NCBI GenBank assembly: GCA_013298025.1
Contig: JAAFJE010000009.1
Span: forward strand, 124,001 to 188,000
Direction of reading: 5' to 3'
DNA: 64,000 nucleotides
From: Cytophagales bacterium
Lineage (GTDB): Bacteria; Bacteroidota; Bacteroidia; Cytophagales; Spirosomataceae
Both the position numbers and the translations under genes were made by a program. Shown piece by piece: positions 1 through 8,735 of this stretch. The notes beneath the pieces are model-generated. The model saw only the letters and a list, made by a program, of their open reading frames with translations. It did no database searches and was not told the origin of the DNA. The number at the start of each line of letters is the position of its first letter. Within the stretch, counting starts at the first letter, position 1.

Positions 1-1098
1 GGGATAAACTATGTAGCGTTTTGTAGCTTTTATGTCTTCACAGCCCAAATAAAAACCTTTGGAAACCGTGGGTGCTAAAGAACGTTTTATTTCAATGGCA
101 TATCTTTCTTGATTGTTAATCTCAATGACTAAATCTATTTCTGCTCCTGCCGAAGTTCTATAAAACCAAAATGTTAGCCCTTGAGGTAAACAAGAAATAA
201 TATTTTCAATAACAAAACCTTCCCAACTTGCTCCAACAATTGGATGCCCCAACAAATCGTCTTGCGTAATAAGGTTTAGCAAAGCATGCGTCAGTCCACT
301 ATCACGAATATAGACTTTGGGCGTTTTAACTAACCTTTTCCCAACATTTCCAGACCACGGCAGTATAGTTCTAACAAGGAATAAATCTTCTAATAGTTCA
401 ATGTATCGTTTTACAGTTGGAATGGTTATTCCCAAACTTGCTCCTAATTGTGCTGTATTTAATTGTCCTCCTTGATGATGTGCCAACATTGTCCACAACC
501 TGCGTAATGTTACCGCAGGAATCCTTGTTCCTAATTGTGGAATATCTCTTTCCAAATAAGTACTGATAAAATTTTGTCGCCATCTAAAACTGGCTGCTTC
601 TGTTTTAGCAAGAAAACTATCTGGAAAGCCCCCTTTCAGCCAAAGCATATCAATACTGTTTTGGCTTAGAGAATTGACTTCTAAAGCTGTCAAACCTGTC
701 AATTCTTTGTAAGCAATCCTTCCCGCCAAAGATTCCGAAGACTGTTTCAAAAGGTCAAGTGATGCCGAACCTAAAATCAGGAATTGAGCAGTTTTGAAAC
801 CTTGCCTTCTTCGGCGGTCAATCACGCCTCTTAATATGGCAAATAATTCAGGGATACGCTGGATTTCGTCCAAAATAATAAGTTTCCCCTTGTGTAATTC
901 AAAATAGGCTTCTGGGTCATTTAACTTTGCTTGGTCGATAGGGCTTTCCAAGTCAAGATATATCGGTTCAGGACTTAGGGATAAGGCTATCTCTTCCGCA
1001 AGCGTTGTCTTTCCAACCTGTCTCGGTCCTAAAATACTTACCGCTGGAAATTCTTCGAGCAATTCAATGATTTCAACTTGGCTATTTCTTGCAATCAT
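1..1098 (-). CDS. AAA_14/DUF4143 family ATP-binding protein, 3' end outside window
   Basis: The leftward reading frame starts at an ATG (complement of 1096-1098) and stays open for 366 codons to the first base of the window, so the C-terminus is missing. Seen: a P-loop GPRQVGKT near residues 24-31, a Walker B-like LIILDEIQ near 73-80, a GSAS motif near 110-113, a TYLERDIPQLG segment near 183-193, and a C-terminal stretch (KTPKVYIRDSGL, then EIDLVIEI and AIEIKRS) typical of DUF4143. The family is a common stand-alone bacterial/archaeal ATPase related to STAND/MoxR-like NTPases; its DUF4143 half resembles a nuclease fold, but its biological role is not established. A 7-bp inverted repeat (1097-1103/1131-1137) overlaps the start codon. 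Family call is firm, function unknown. Confidence 0.85.
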   Translation of the reverse strand, partial: MIARNSQVEIIELLEEFPAVSILGPRQVGKTTLAEEIALSLSPEPIYLDLESPIDQAKLNDPEAYFELHKGKLIILDEIQRIPELFAILRGVIDRRRRQGFKTAQFLILGSASLDLLKQSSESLAGRIAYKELTGLTALEVNSLSQNSIDMLWLKGGFPDSFLAKTEAASFRWRQNFISTYLERDIPQLGTRIPAVTLRRLWTMLAHHQGGQLNTAQLGASLGITIPTVKRYIELLEDLFLVRTILPWSGNVGKRLVKTPKVYIRDSGLTHALLNLITQDDLLGHPIVGASWEGFVIENIISCLPQGLTFWFYRTSAGAEIDLVIEINNQERYAIEIKRSLAPTVSKGFYLGCEDIKATKRYIVYP

Positions 1099-1530
1099 CC
1101 TTGTAATTATAATATTGTAATTTATATTTGCAAGGATAAATATATAAAAAAATAACACTGAATGAACAAAAATGACAGCCGCTCGGAAAATTTATTTTTC
1201 CGAGCGGCTCTTGATTTTAAAAATTCCTTCGATAATTTAATAACTTTGACTTGCTTAATTACCGTTATCCTTGATGTTACGCATTACCATTGTGAGTAAT
1301 TTGAAAGCTTAGTAAAAGCTTTTAAAGTTCTGGAAATTAACATATTAACAATATGGTAATTGTTGTTAAAAATAGATTTTGTAAGGTTTTTTCGTTCATA
1401 AATCCTTGTTCAGATTCTTACACTAAGCTTGAGTTAAACATCAAAAAATAAGAAATTAAATTTAAAACTATCTCATTTTTAATCAGTTAAGGCTTTTACT
1501 GAGTTTTCATCAGTTATTCATATTAGTAAA
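1099..1530. other. Divergent intergenic region between ATPase and methyltransferase genes
   Basis: No convincing ORF. It holds a rightward TTG-N19-TATATTTG promoter-like pair (1101-1103 and 1123-1130) and a perfect 14-bp hairpin (1177-1209), then about 320 bp of AT-rich sequence with no other feature I can support before the methyltransferase ATG. Confidence 0.5.
1177..1209. terminator. 14-bp perfect hairpin, terminator-like
   Basis: Arms 1177-1190 and 1196-1209 (AGCCGCTCGGAAAA and its complement) are perfect with a 5-nt loop. The T-rich tail is better on the minus strand (GTCATTTTTG). It lies between two divergent genes, so it does not terminate either of them; it could end a short transcript started at 1101-1130 or be a leftover of a lost gene. 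Confidence 0.5.
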
Positions 1531-2793
1531 ATGAATTTTAAAGAAAAAATATCGCTTGAGGCATGGAGCAATAGTAAACATAAGCCTAAAAATTTGTCGT
1601 TTCATCCCAATCAGGAATCGGCATTGACGCATTATTTGCACAATGCCACCAATGGCGTATCGAAATATTATGAGGCAGATGCCATCGCATTAGCCCAATT
1701 GATTTTGCATCAGAAGTATCCCAACGAAACTATTCCTCTTGCATTGGCAAAAGAGGCACTTCAACAAGGCGTTTTCCTCTGTGACAATGGCGTTTTTCAG
1801 GCTATCGCACAACCCAAATTTAAGTTTATCGACTTATTTGCAGGCATCGGAGGATTTAGAATTGCCTTGCAAAATTTGGGAGGTAAATGTGTTTTTTCGA
1901 GCGAATGGGACGCTGAAGCACAAAAAACTTATCGGGCAAATTTTGGCGAAATACCTTTTGGCGACATTACCCAAGAAGAAGTAAAAGCTTATATTCCAGA
2001 CCATTTCGATGTGCTATGTGCAGGGTTTCCTTGTCAGGCCTTTTCGATTGCAGGAAAAAGAGGAGGTTTTGAAGATACTCGTGGAACGTTGTTTTTTGAT
2101 GTCGCCGAAATTATCAGAAGAAAACAACCCAAAGCTATTTTTTTGGAAAATGTAAAAGGGCTAAAAAATCATGATAAAGGTAAAACGCTTGAAACCATTT
2201 TACACGTTTTGAGAAACGACCTAGGGTATTTTGTACCAGAACCGCAAATCATGAATGCCAAAGATTTTGGTTTAGCCCAGAACAGAGAACGAATTTTTAT
2301 CGTGGGTTTTCATGCTTCTACAGGTGTCGATTCGTTTGAGTATCCTAAGCCTTTCAACTCGAAGGCCACCTTTGCCGATGTAAAAGAAAAAGAAGTGGTA
2401 GCTACCAAGTATTATCTTTCTACGCAATACCTTACTACGCTCGAAAACCATAAAGCGAGGCATGAAAAAAAAGGGAATGGCTTTGGTTATGCCATCATCC
2501 AAGACCATGAAATTAGCAATGCCATTGTAGTGGGCGGTATGGGAAGAGAACGGAACTTGGTGATTGACCACCGAATAACTGATTTTACGCCAACAACGCA
2601 TATCAAAGGAACGGTAAATAGACTAGGTATCAGAAAAATGACACCAAGAGAATGGGCAAGACTGCAAGGCTTTCCTGATACCTATACGATTCCGGTTTCG
2701 GATGCTTCTGCCTATAAACAATTTGGCAACTCAGTGGCTGTTCCTGCTATTCAAGCTACGGCAAATGAAATTATAAAAAATATACAACTATAG
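1531..2793 (+). CDS. DNA (cytosine-5-)-methyltransferase of a type II R-M system
   Basis: 420 aa. Transfers a methyl group from S-adenosylmethionine to C5 of cytosine in a specific DNA site. All main m5C motifs are visible in order: motif I FIDLFAGIGGFR (about 99-110), motif IV GFPCQAF with catalytic Cys about 169, motif VI LENV (about 205-208), motif VIII QNRERIF (about 250-256), motif IX region MTPREWARLQGFP (about 370-382) and motif X QFGNSVAVP (about 397-405). About 95 residues precede motif I, an N-terminal extension not found in minimal m5C enzymes; it is rich in Ala/Leu/His and shows no motif I recognise. The target-recognition region between motifs VIII and IX is short (about 110 aa). 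Only 2 nt separate its stop from the next gene, the presumed cognate endonuclease. Recognition site cannot be deduced. Confidence 0.95.
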   Translation: MNFKEKISLEAWSNSKHKPKNLSFHPNQESALTHYLHNATNGVSKYYEADAIALAQLILHQKYPNETIPLALAKEALQQGVFLCDNGVFQAIAQPKFKFIDLFAGIGGFRIALQNLGGKCVFSSEWDAEAQKTYRANFGEIPFGDITQEEVKAYIPDHFDVLCAGFPCQAFSIAGKRGGFEDTRGTLFFDVAEIIRRKQPKAIFLENVKGLKNHDKGKTLETILHVLRNDLGYFVPEPQIMNAKDFGLAQNRERIFIVGFHASTGVDSFEYPKPFNSKATFADVKEKEVVATKYYLSTQYLTTLENHKARHEKKGNGFGYAIIQDHEISNAIVVGGMGRERNLVIDHRITDFTPTTHIKGTVNRLGIRKMTPREWARLQGFPDTYTIPVSDASAYKQFGNSVAVPAIQATANEIIKNIQL

Positions 2794-2795
2794 CT

Positions 2796-3419
2796 ATGGG
2801 AAAACTTAATGAACTGAGTATCACAGTAGGTAAAGACAATAAAGCGGAAATTATCTTCGACGGGTTATACCCTAATTTTTTAGAAGTAGAATATTCCAAA
2901 CCATCTGAGTATGTGGGAAAATATTGGGATGCTTATATTCGACATACCGAACGCAATAATAATCTTAACGGAAAGATATTTGAGTATATCCTTGCTACCC
3001 TTTGTATTAGAGAAAACATCGTTCCTATTTACATGAGTGCCAAAGTAGCTTTTGTTCCGAACGTGATTTATGACCTAATGTTTTATACACAGGCAAGAGG
3101 GCCTATCTGTTTTAGTGCAAAGACAAGTTTAAGAGAAAGATATAAACAAGCCGACTTGGAAGCAATAGCTCTCAAATATGTACACAGAAAAGCACTCAGC
3201 TATCTAATAACTTTAGAGGCAAATGAAGCCAGAAGCGTAAAAGCAAAAATTAAAACGGGTGATATAATAGGGCTTGATGATGTGATAGTGGCGACTTCTG
3301 ACGAATTTGATACACTTATCAGAGAATTAAAATCTTATGAATATTCTGAACCTCCTACTGTGAAAGTCATAGAGAGTAATCAAATTATTAACAGAGAAAA
3401 AATTAAAAAAATATCGTAA
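2796..3419 (+). CDS. Probable type II restriction endonuclease (PD-(D/E)XK-like)
   Basis: 207 aa, starting 2 nt after the methyltransferase stop, so co-translated with it. No endonuclease family is recognised outright. Visible signs of a PD-(D/E)XK core are E63 in GKIFEY, D93 in NVIYDLMFY and a beta-strand ending CFSAKTS with K109, i.e. a D-x15-K spacing. The acidic residue normally two before the Lys is Ser here, as in some variant restriction enzymes. N-terminal region 20-60 is rich in aromatic and acidic residues. Context (tight downstream partner of an m5C methyltransferase, size about 200 aa) is the strongest argument. It could instead be another R-M accessory protein. Confidence 0.65.
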   Translation: MGKLNELSITVGKDNKAEIIFDGLYPNFLEVEYSKPSEYVGKYWDAYIRHTERNNNLNGKIFEYILATLCIRENIVPIYMSAKVAFVPNVIYDLMFYTQARGPICFSAKTSLRERYKQADLEAIALKYVHRKALSYLITLEANEARSVKAKIKTGDIIGLDDVIVATSDEFDTLIRELKSYEYSEPPTVKVIESNQIINREKIKKIS

Positions 3420-3434
3420 CAGTAAGTAGTTTTC

Positions 3435-3468
3435 AGAAGGTGTATATTTGATAATTTATACACCTTCT
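3435..3468 (+). terminator. Hairpin terminator after the R-M pair
   Basis: Perfect 12-bp arms 3435-3446 and 3457-3468 (AGAAGGTGTATA and complement), 10-nt loop, 15 nt after the endonuclease stop. The tail lacks a clean U-run (ACTTATTAAG). A second 7-bp pairing (TAAGTAG/CTACTTA) lies outside with a bulge. Confidence 0.6.
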
Positions 3469-3860
3469 ACTTATTAAGAGTCCTACAAAAAAATTGTGAA
3501 AATCATTGATGCCAGATTTACAAAATGTTTTTTAGTTTTATTTTGTAAAAAAAAGGTGTCTTCTAACATTTTCGAAATCAGCCATTCTCAATTCACAATA
3601 CTTGTAAACTTTACTAACAATACTAACAGAGAAATAATAACCATTACTGAATCATCAGGCTGTCATACAGTATCACATGACAGATGTTCTTTCTTTATAT
3701 CTTCCCTTCCCTACACCTCCACTATTAAATCTCGGTTATAAAATTTACTTATTTTTGCCTAAAACTTGATTTGAATACAGAATACTTATTAAATTACAGT
3801 ATCTTTTTCAAAAAAGATTAAATACCCGACCCCCAAATACAGCAGTGTTTACCATACATT
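3469..3860. other. Intergenic region upstream of the WG-repeat gene
   Basis: AT-rich, no credible gene. A TATTTTTG box at 3750-3757 fits the Bacteroidota -7 consensus TAnnTTTG and would give a leader of about 100 nt for the next gene, but no TTTG is seen at the -33 position. Confidence 0.4.
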
Positions 3861-6002
3861 ATGAAAAAATTCCTACTTACAGCCTTCACGGTTGGATTAT
3901 GCCAATACGTGTATGCCCAACAGTTTATTGCTTCAACCAAAGATTCGTCTGGCCTATTTATCGGCGACATGCACGCTACGGGTGGTGTTAGCTCTATGGC
4001 TCAGGCAAAAAAAATTACTTTCCAGCAGCTTAGAAAAGATTTGGATAATTTAGAGAAAACCAACAAAAGTGCCTTGGCTACAGAATTGGCAACGGTGTCG
4101 GTTGACCAAAACTTTTCTACTGATGTGTTTTCGGCTTATGTGGCCAAATTGGAAAAAAAATACAAAGCCGATATTCGGTCTATCGAAACCGACAACATTC
4201 GGGATGTATTCCAAATTGACCAAAAAAGTGAAATCAAAAAACGCCATGCACAGGTAGTGTCGGCCCAATGCTTGACCAACAAATCGGAAGGTTCTATCAT
4301 TCGGATGCACGATTTGGATGGCGAAGAAATCATTGCTTTTCCTTTAGAGTCGTTTAAAGGAAACTCTCGCTATGGTTTGGTTGAAAATTATCACCAAGGT
4401 TTTGCTCGTATCAAAAAAGACCAAGTATTTGGCTATTTGAACTACTGTGGCGAAGAAGTGATTCCTTGCCAATTTGAAAAAGCAGAGCCTTTTAACGATG
4501 GCAAAGCTTTGGTCAAGAAATTTGAATGGTATTTCGTAGATGTATATGGCAACGAAAGCGAAGCCCTCGAAAATGTGCTAGAAGCCCAAGCCTTGCGTAA
4601 TGGTATCAGTTTGGTACGCTTCAAAGATGGTAAATATGCCTTGATTGACAACAGCTACGATGTGTCTAAAAAGGTAGTGTCGGGCATTTACGACGAAATT
4701 ACGCCTTTCAACAAAGAATTGTTTAAAGTACGAGAAGGCAAATATTTTGGCTTAATCAAAATTGACGGAAGCGTAAAAATTGAGCCGACCTATGACAATC
4801 TGATTGTGACCAATCAGAAAGGCAAATGGATGATTATTGAGCAGAATAAAAAAGTAGGTTTGATGGATACCGAAGGAAATTTGCGTGTAAAACCTACCTA
4901 CGAAAGTATCACTTCTGTACCAATAGACCCTAGTGTTGCTGTAGTAAATATTGGTATTGCTAAAGATGAATTTGGTGTAAAACTCATTGATTTGAACGAC
5001 CTTCGGATGTCGAAAACGTATCCGTATATCGGCGAATTTAACAAATATGGTATCGCCCCTATCAAAGATGGCAAGTATTTTGGCTACATCAATACCGATT
5101 TGAAAGTAGTGATAGAACCCGTGTATCGCTCATTGGGTAGCTTCAACGAGTTTGGCTTGGCTTCTGCTTGCAAAGACGCAGGCAACAATACCATGAAATG
5201 TGGTTATTTGAAATACGATGGCTCAGAAGTGATTCCATTGAGCTTCGACGAGGTGGCTAATTTTAATAAATTTGGCTTAGTGGTTGTTCGGGAAAATGCC
5301 AAAAACTGTAGTATGCCTGCGGGTAACTGCAAGGTAGATATGGTGTATGACCTAACAGGCACGCAAGTGATTGGCAAAACCAACGAAGCTGCTCCTATTG
5401 GTATTCGGTATGCGGCCACAGACACGGTTTTTAATGGTAGTTTTATTGTCGTAAAAACATTTGTGCCAGATAAAAATGGCAACGAAGAACTTGAATACAA
5501 CCTCATCGAGCGTAATAGCGTAAAGCGTATCACTACGCAAGGCTATAAATCTATTCGTAAATACGATAGCAATTTGCTGTTTCCTGTGCTCAAAGAAGGC
5601 AAATGGGGCTTGATTGATACCACTGGCAAAATTATCGCTAAACCTTCGTACAAAGAGATGTTTAATAGCACAGAAGGATTGTATGGCGTAAAATACGAAA
5701 ACAACAAGTATGGTTTTATTGATAAAAAAGGAAAAGTTCAGGTAGCATTCGATTACGACGAAGTTCGACCGTTCAATAATGGTCTTGCCATTGTGTCGAA
5801 AGGTAGTGGCAAATTGGGTATTATCAACCGCTACAATGCCAAAATTGCTCCTTGTTATTTTACAGAAATCAATATTTTACCCTCTAGCAAACAATTTGAA
5901 TTGGTCGATGCCAACAACAACAAGTTTGTACTGAACCAAACGGGCGACTGTGTTACCAACTGTACGCAGTTTGACGAAATCAGAAAACTAGCCAATCAAT
6001 AA
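3861..6002 (+). CDS. Secreted WG-repeat protein
   Basis: 713 aa. Residues 1-20 form a signal peptide (MKK, hydrophobic stretch, cut after YAQ). Residues 25-130 are a helical, charged segment. From about 165 to the end run about nine WG (KWG) repeats of the form G(Y/L)(I/L)xxxGxxVIxPxYDxxxxFxxGLAxV, for example FGYLNYCGEEVIPCQFEKA, KYFGYINTDLKVVIEPVY and KYGFIDKKGKVQVAFDYDEV. WG repeats build beta-rich domains thought to mediate protein contacts; no enzyme activity is known for them. The repeats cover almost all of the mature protein. It stands alone between terminators. Role unknown, probably periplasmic or surface. Confidence 0.85.
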   Translation: MKKFLLTAFTVGLCQYVYAQQFIASTKDSSGLFIGDMHATGGVSSMAQAKKITFQQLRKDLDNLEKTNKSALATELATVSVDQNFSTDVFSAYVAKLEKKYKADIRSIETDNIRDVFQIDQKSEIKKRHAQVVSAQCLTNKSEGSIIRMHDLDGEEIIAFPLESFKGNSRYGLVENYHQGFARIKKDQVFGYLNYCGEEVIPCQFEKAEPFNDGKALVKKFEWYFVDVYGNESEALENVLEAQALRNGISLVRFKDGKYALIDNSYDVSKKVVSGIYDEITPFNKELFKVREGKYFGLIKIDGSVKIEPTYDNLIVTNQKGKWMIIEQNKKVGLMDTEGNLRVKPTYESITSVPIDPSVAVVNIGIAKDEFGVKLIDLNDLRMSKTYPYIGEFNKYGIAPIKDGKYFGYINTDLKVVIEPVYRSLGSFNEFGLASACKDAGNNTMKCGYLKYDGSEVIPLSFDEVANFNKFGLVVVRENAKNCSMPAGNCKVDMVYDLTGTQVIGKTNEAAPIGIRYAATDTVFNGSFIVVKTFVPDKNGNEELEYNLIERNSVKRITTQGYKSIRKYDSNLLFPVLKEGKWGLIDTTGKIIAKPSYKEMFNSTEGLYGVKYENNKYGFIDKKGKVQVAFDYDEVRPFNNGLAIVSKGSGKLGIINRYNAKIAPCYFTEINILPSSKQFELVDANNNKFVLNQTGDCVTNCTQFDEIRKLANQ

Positions 6003-6030
6003 AGAAATTTATCGTATTTTTGTTAGAGAA

Positions 6031-6060
6031 AAGGGTCAAGATTCCACAATCTTGGCCCTT
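6031..6060 (+). terminator. Rho-independent terminator after the WG-repeat gene
   Basis: 13-bp arms (6031-6043, 6048-6060, one G-T pair) with a CCAC loop, starting 28 nt after the stop. The right arm ends in CCCTTTT. Confidence 0.8.
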
Positions 6061-6084
6061 TTCAATAGCAAAACCGCAACCGTT

Positions 6085-6387
6085 ATGATTATTCTAAATA
6101 TTACTTTCAACGTAAATAAAGACGCAACCAACTTCTTGTCTTGGATGCAACAAAACCATGTACCCGCCGTGATGGCAACCAAACTGCCCTCACAACACAA
6201 AGTATTACGCTTGTTGAGCGACCTAGCGGTAGAAGGAGATACCTACTCTTTTCAATATTTTTTTGAAGACATGAGTAGTTGTTTAGATTTTCAAGTGATG
6301 TATTTCGACAATATGATACGCCAAATCGACCAGCATTTTCAAGGTAAATTTGTGTTTTTTGATACGGTTTTAGAGGAAATAGGGTAA
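6085..6387 (+). CDS. DUF4286 family protein
   Basis: 100 aa from ATG 6085, which I prefer over an in-frame TTG at 6052 because that lies inside the preceding terminator hairpin. Sequence pattern MIILNITFNVN at the start, FLSWMQQNHVP, then LLSDLAVEGDTYSFQYFFEDM matches the small DUF4286 family common in Bacteroidota, which has a ferredoxin-like fold predicted from its alternating strands and helices. No catalytic motif is visible. Function unknown. Confidence 0.8.
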   Translation: MIILNITFNVNKDATNFLSWMQQNHVPAVMATKLPSQHKVLRLLSDLAVEGDTYSFQYFFEDMSSCLDFQVMYFDNMIRQIDQHFQGKFVFFDTVLEEIG

Positions 6388-6440
6388 AGAACGACTGATT
6401 TCAGTTGCAGATTTGCTGGGCATCGAATCCTAAAAAGAAG

Positions 6441-6502
6441 AGGCTCAATTATGGTTTTAAGTTTATTATAAAATCAAACAACTTGAAATGATAATTGAGC
6501 CT
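6441..6502. repeat. Inverted-repeat element, left of the DUF1016 gene
   Basis: 62 bp with perfect 12-bp ends (6441-6452, 6491-6502: AGGCTCAATTAT and complement). The inner 10-12 bases of each arm (GGTTTTAAGTTT, AAGTTG on the complement) are also related. The same about 22-base sequence recurs, as an inverted pair, at 7668-7812 on the other side of the nuclease gene. Confidence 0.75.
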
Positions 6503-6567
6503 ATTTAACAATTATCTCACTTATGTATGTTAAATCTCTTAAAATCTCGTTCAAACACCGACCAATC

Positions 6568-7623
6568 TTATTCTTTCTTTCTACGGTTTTTGTTTGTCAA
6601 GATTTCAGTAATGCCCTCGATACGTTCAATAAATGCTTCTTTACTTGGAAAAAATTGAGCTAATTCCTTGGGTAAAGATTCTGTCAAGGTGTAAGTTGCT
6701 ACCCCGATAGGCTTCTGAATGTCTTGCAAAGCAAATTCCACAACTGTCCGTTTTTTACTTTTACAAATAATTATTCCTATACTTGGGTTCTCGTGTGGCT
6801 TTCGATGATAGGCATTGAGAGCAGATAGATAAAAATTCATTTTACCAGCAAATTCGGGTCTAAATTCTTCTATTTTCAGTTCAACCGCTACCAAGCACTG
6901 TAAGCCTCTGTGGTAGAGAAGAAGGTCAATCTCATAATATTTATCCTCAACTTTCACCCCAAATTGATTTCCAACAAAAGTAAAATCATTACCCATCGAA
7001 GCCAAAAACTCTCTTACATTACTGATAAGGGCTTGCTCCAATTGTGCTTCGGTATAGGGTTCTGTAAGATTCAGAAAATCAAAAGTATATTTGTCCCTAA
7101 GTGCCAGAATCGCCTCTTTTGCCTGCTGAGTGGGTAATTGTTCCTCAAAATTTTGCTGATTAACTAGCGTGTTTTCGTAGTGATGAGCATCAATTGCATT
7201 TATCAGCGTTGTTTTAGACCAGCTAAAACGTCGAACCATTTCGATATAATAGAAACGTTGATGTTCGTCTTTACATTTCTCTAAAATGATAATATTATGA
7301 GACCAAGCGATTTCTGCCACCACTGGTGGCAGAATTGGACTCTTGCTATATTCTAAATATAACGCTCGCATTCTCCAAAGATTACGAGCCGAAAAACCAT
7401 TCATTCCGACAAACTCATCTTGGAGTTCAATGGATAGTTTTTCTACGATACTTTTGCCCCAACCGTGTTGTTCTTGTCGCTCAACAATCATTTGTCCAAT
7501 ATCCCAATAAAGTTGGATATGTTCTTTATTGACTACTTGCAAAGCATGATATTGAGCCGCTTTGATGCGGTCTTTGATGTCTTCTACAAATGCGACAAAC
7601 GCTTTATTGTCTATTAATTCCAT
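6568..7623 (-). CDS. YhcG/DUF1016 family PD-(D/E)XK nuclease
   Basis: 351 aa. The N-terminal DUF1016_N part (about 8-155) has the family signatures YWDIGQMIVERQ and GFSARNLWRMRALY, a helical DNA-binding-like region. The C-terminal part (about 175-335) is the nuclease: D233 in YYEIDLLLYHRGL and E248/K250 in LVAVELKIEEF form the D-x14-ExK core, followed by FAGKMNFYLSALN and PSIGIIICKSK. The family is frequent in defence islands and near mobile elements, and has been suggested to act on branched DNA, but its role is not settled. It stands alone and is bracketed by two related inverted-repeat elements, which suggests it came in as a cassette. Confidence 0.9.
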   Translation of the reverse strand: MELIDNKAFVAFVEDIKDRIKAAQYHALQVVNKEHIQLYWDIGQMIVERQEQHGWGKSIVEKLSIELQDEFVGMNGFSARNLWRMRALYLEYSKSPILPPVVAEIAWSHNIIILEKCKDEHQRFYYIEMVRRFSWSKTTLINAIDAHHYENTLVNQQNFEEQLPTQQAKEAILALRDKYTFDFLNLTEPYTEAQLEQALISNVREFLASMGNDFTFVGNQFGVKVEDKYYEIDLLLYHRGLQCLVAVELKIEEFRPEFAGKMNFYLSALNAYHRKPHENPSIGIIICKSKKRTVVEFALQDIQKPIGVATYTLTESLPKELAQFFPSKEAFIERIEGITEILTNKNRRKKE

Positions 7624-7667
7624 TGGCTATTCAAAAACTGCGGTTCATTTTTCAATTCTTTCTAAAT

Positions 7668-7812
7668 AGGCTCAACTATGATTTTAAGTTGCTTGATGTA
7701 TTAAAAACTTACATAATTAACTAATTTTTTACCAATTATTCCTAGTTGTTATTTTTTTACAAAAAACTGTATATCAATTATTTATAAAAAACTTAAAACG
7801 ATAACTGAGCCT
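7668..7812. repeat. Inverted-repeat element, right of the DUF1016 gene
   Basis: 145 bp whose ends, AGGCTCAACTATGATTTTAAGT at 7668-7689 and the complement of AGGCTCAGTTATCGTTTTAAGT at 7791-7812, match each other at 19 of 22 bases and match the ends of the 6441-6502 element. The interior is AT-rich and non-coding. It looks like a MITE or repeat-pair element; no transposase is nearby. This entry also accounts for most of the gap 7624-7913. Confidence 0.7.
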
Positions 7813-7913
7813 TTTTTAATAATAATAGCCCGTACATTTTTTACAGAATAAGACTATTTCAATTGTTTATAATGAATACCTACGCATGATTCTTCCGTAT
7901 AAAATCCTACAGT

Positions 7914-8588
7914 CTATTTACGCCAGTGTTCTTTCAAAAAAGCCCTGATGCTGGCTGTCCAAATGGCATAACCTTTTTCGTTCAAATGGAGGTTATCGCT
8001 GATAAAAATATCGGGCATGATTTCGCCAGTAGGCAGTAAAAAATTGTCGAATACATTAAGGTACGCCAAACGCTTGGTTGCAGCACAATAATCGGCTAGG
8101 AGCTTATTGAATTGCTTTTGCTTTTCGAGCAGCTCAATTCTGCTAATACTGGGTTTTACCGAAATAAAAGCAATGTTTGTTTTAGGCGCAAATGCTTTGA
8201 CTTTTGCTACAAAAAGCTTCATGTCTTCGAGTACCGCTTCGGGCGATTTGCCAGCGTTGAGGTCGTTGTCGCCTTCATACACCATAATCAGGGAAGGTTT
8301 ATATTTTGCTACAAGACGCTCGAAAAAATAATTCACATCGCTCATTTGTGAGCCTCCAAAACCACGGTTGAAGACAGGGAAACCTTCCAAATCTTTTTGA
8401 TAAGTACGCCAAAGTCGAAGCGTAGAGCTACCCACCAACAAAATTTGTTTGGCAGCAGGCATATTCAACGAATCGGCTTTTTCAAAACGGATGATTTCAT
8501 CTTCAAATTTATTCTGAGCCAACAAATCGCCCTGCCAACCAAGAAAAAACAAGCATAAACAGCAGCAACGCAAGAGGTTTTTTTTCAT
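7914..8588 (-). CDS. SGNH/GDSL-type hydrolase, exported
   Basis: 224 aa. Signal peptide at 1-24 (MKK, Leu/Cys-rich core, cut after LLAQ). SGNH blocks: I LLVGSSTLRLW with nucleophile Ser about 55 (GSS in place of GDS), II FNRGFGGSQMSDV (Gly), III YEGDNDLNAG (Asn), V DNLHLNEKGYAIW (Asp/His, about 197-200). This is the pattern of bacterial esterases and acyl hydrolases of the TesA/PAF-acetylhydrolase group; the substrate cannot be told. Cysteine-rich signal peptide (CCCLCLFF) leaves open a lipoprotein, though no lipobox is clear. Single gene. Confidence 0.85.
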   Translation of the reverse strand: MKKNLLRCCCLCLFFLGWQGDLLAQNKFEDEIIRFEKADSLNMPAAKQILLVGSSTLRLWRTYQKDLEGFPVFNRGFGGSQMSDVNYFFERLVAKYKPSLIMVYEGDNDLNAGKSPEAVLEDMKLFVAKVKAFAPKTNIAFISVKPSISRIELLEKQKQFNKLLADYCAATKRLAYLNVFDNFLLPTGEIMPDIFISDNLHLNEKGYAIWTASIRAFLKEHWRK

Positions 8589-8735
8589 AAAAAATTGGTT
8601 TTGAATACATTAGTAGGTAATCTTACAAAATTGCGAATTGGTGTTTTTATTTTAAAAAACTTATAATTTACTTTAATCAAAAATCAAAACACTCATTCAC
8701 AATTCACTAATTTACAATTTTATATTCGTACTTCG

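Noticed and set aside
3496-3741. 81-codon open frame starting at GTG in the gap before the WG-repeat gene
   Set aside because: Low-complexity, Cys/Phe/Ser-rich translation with no recognisable motif, non-ATG start, AT-rich non-coding context.
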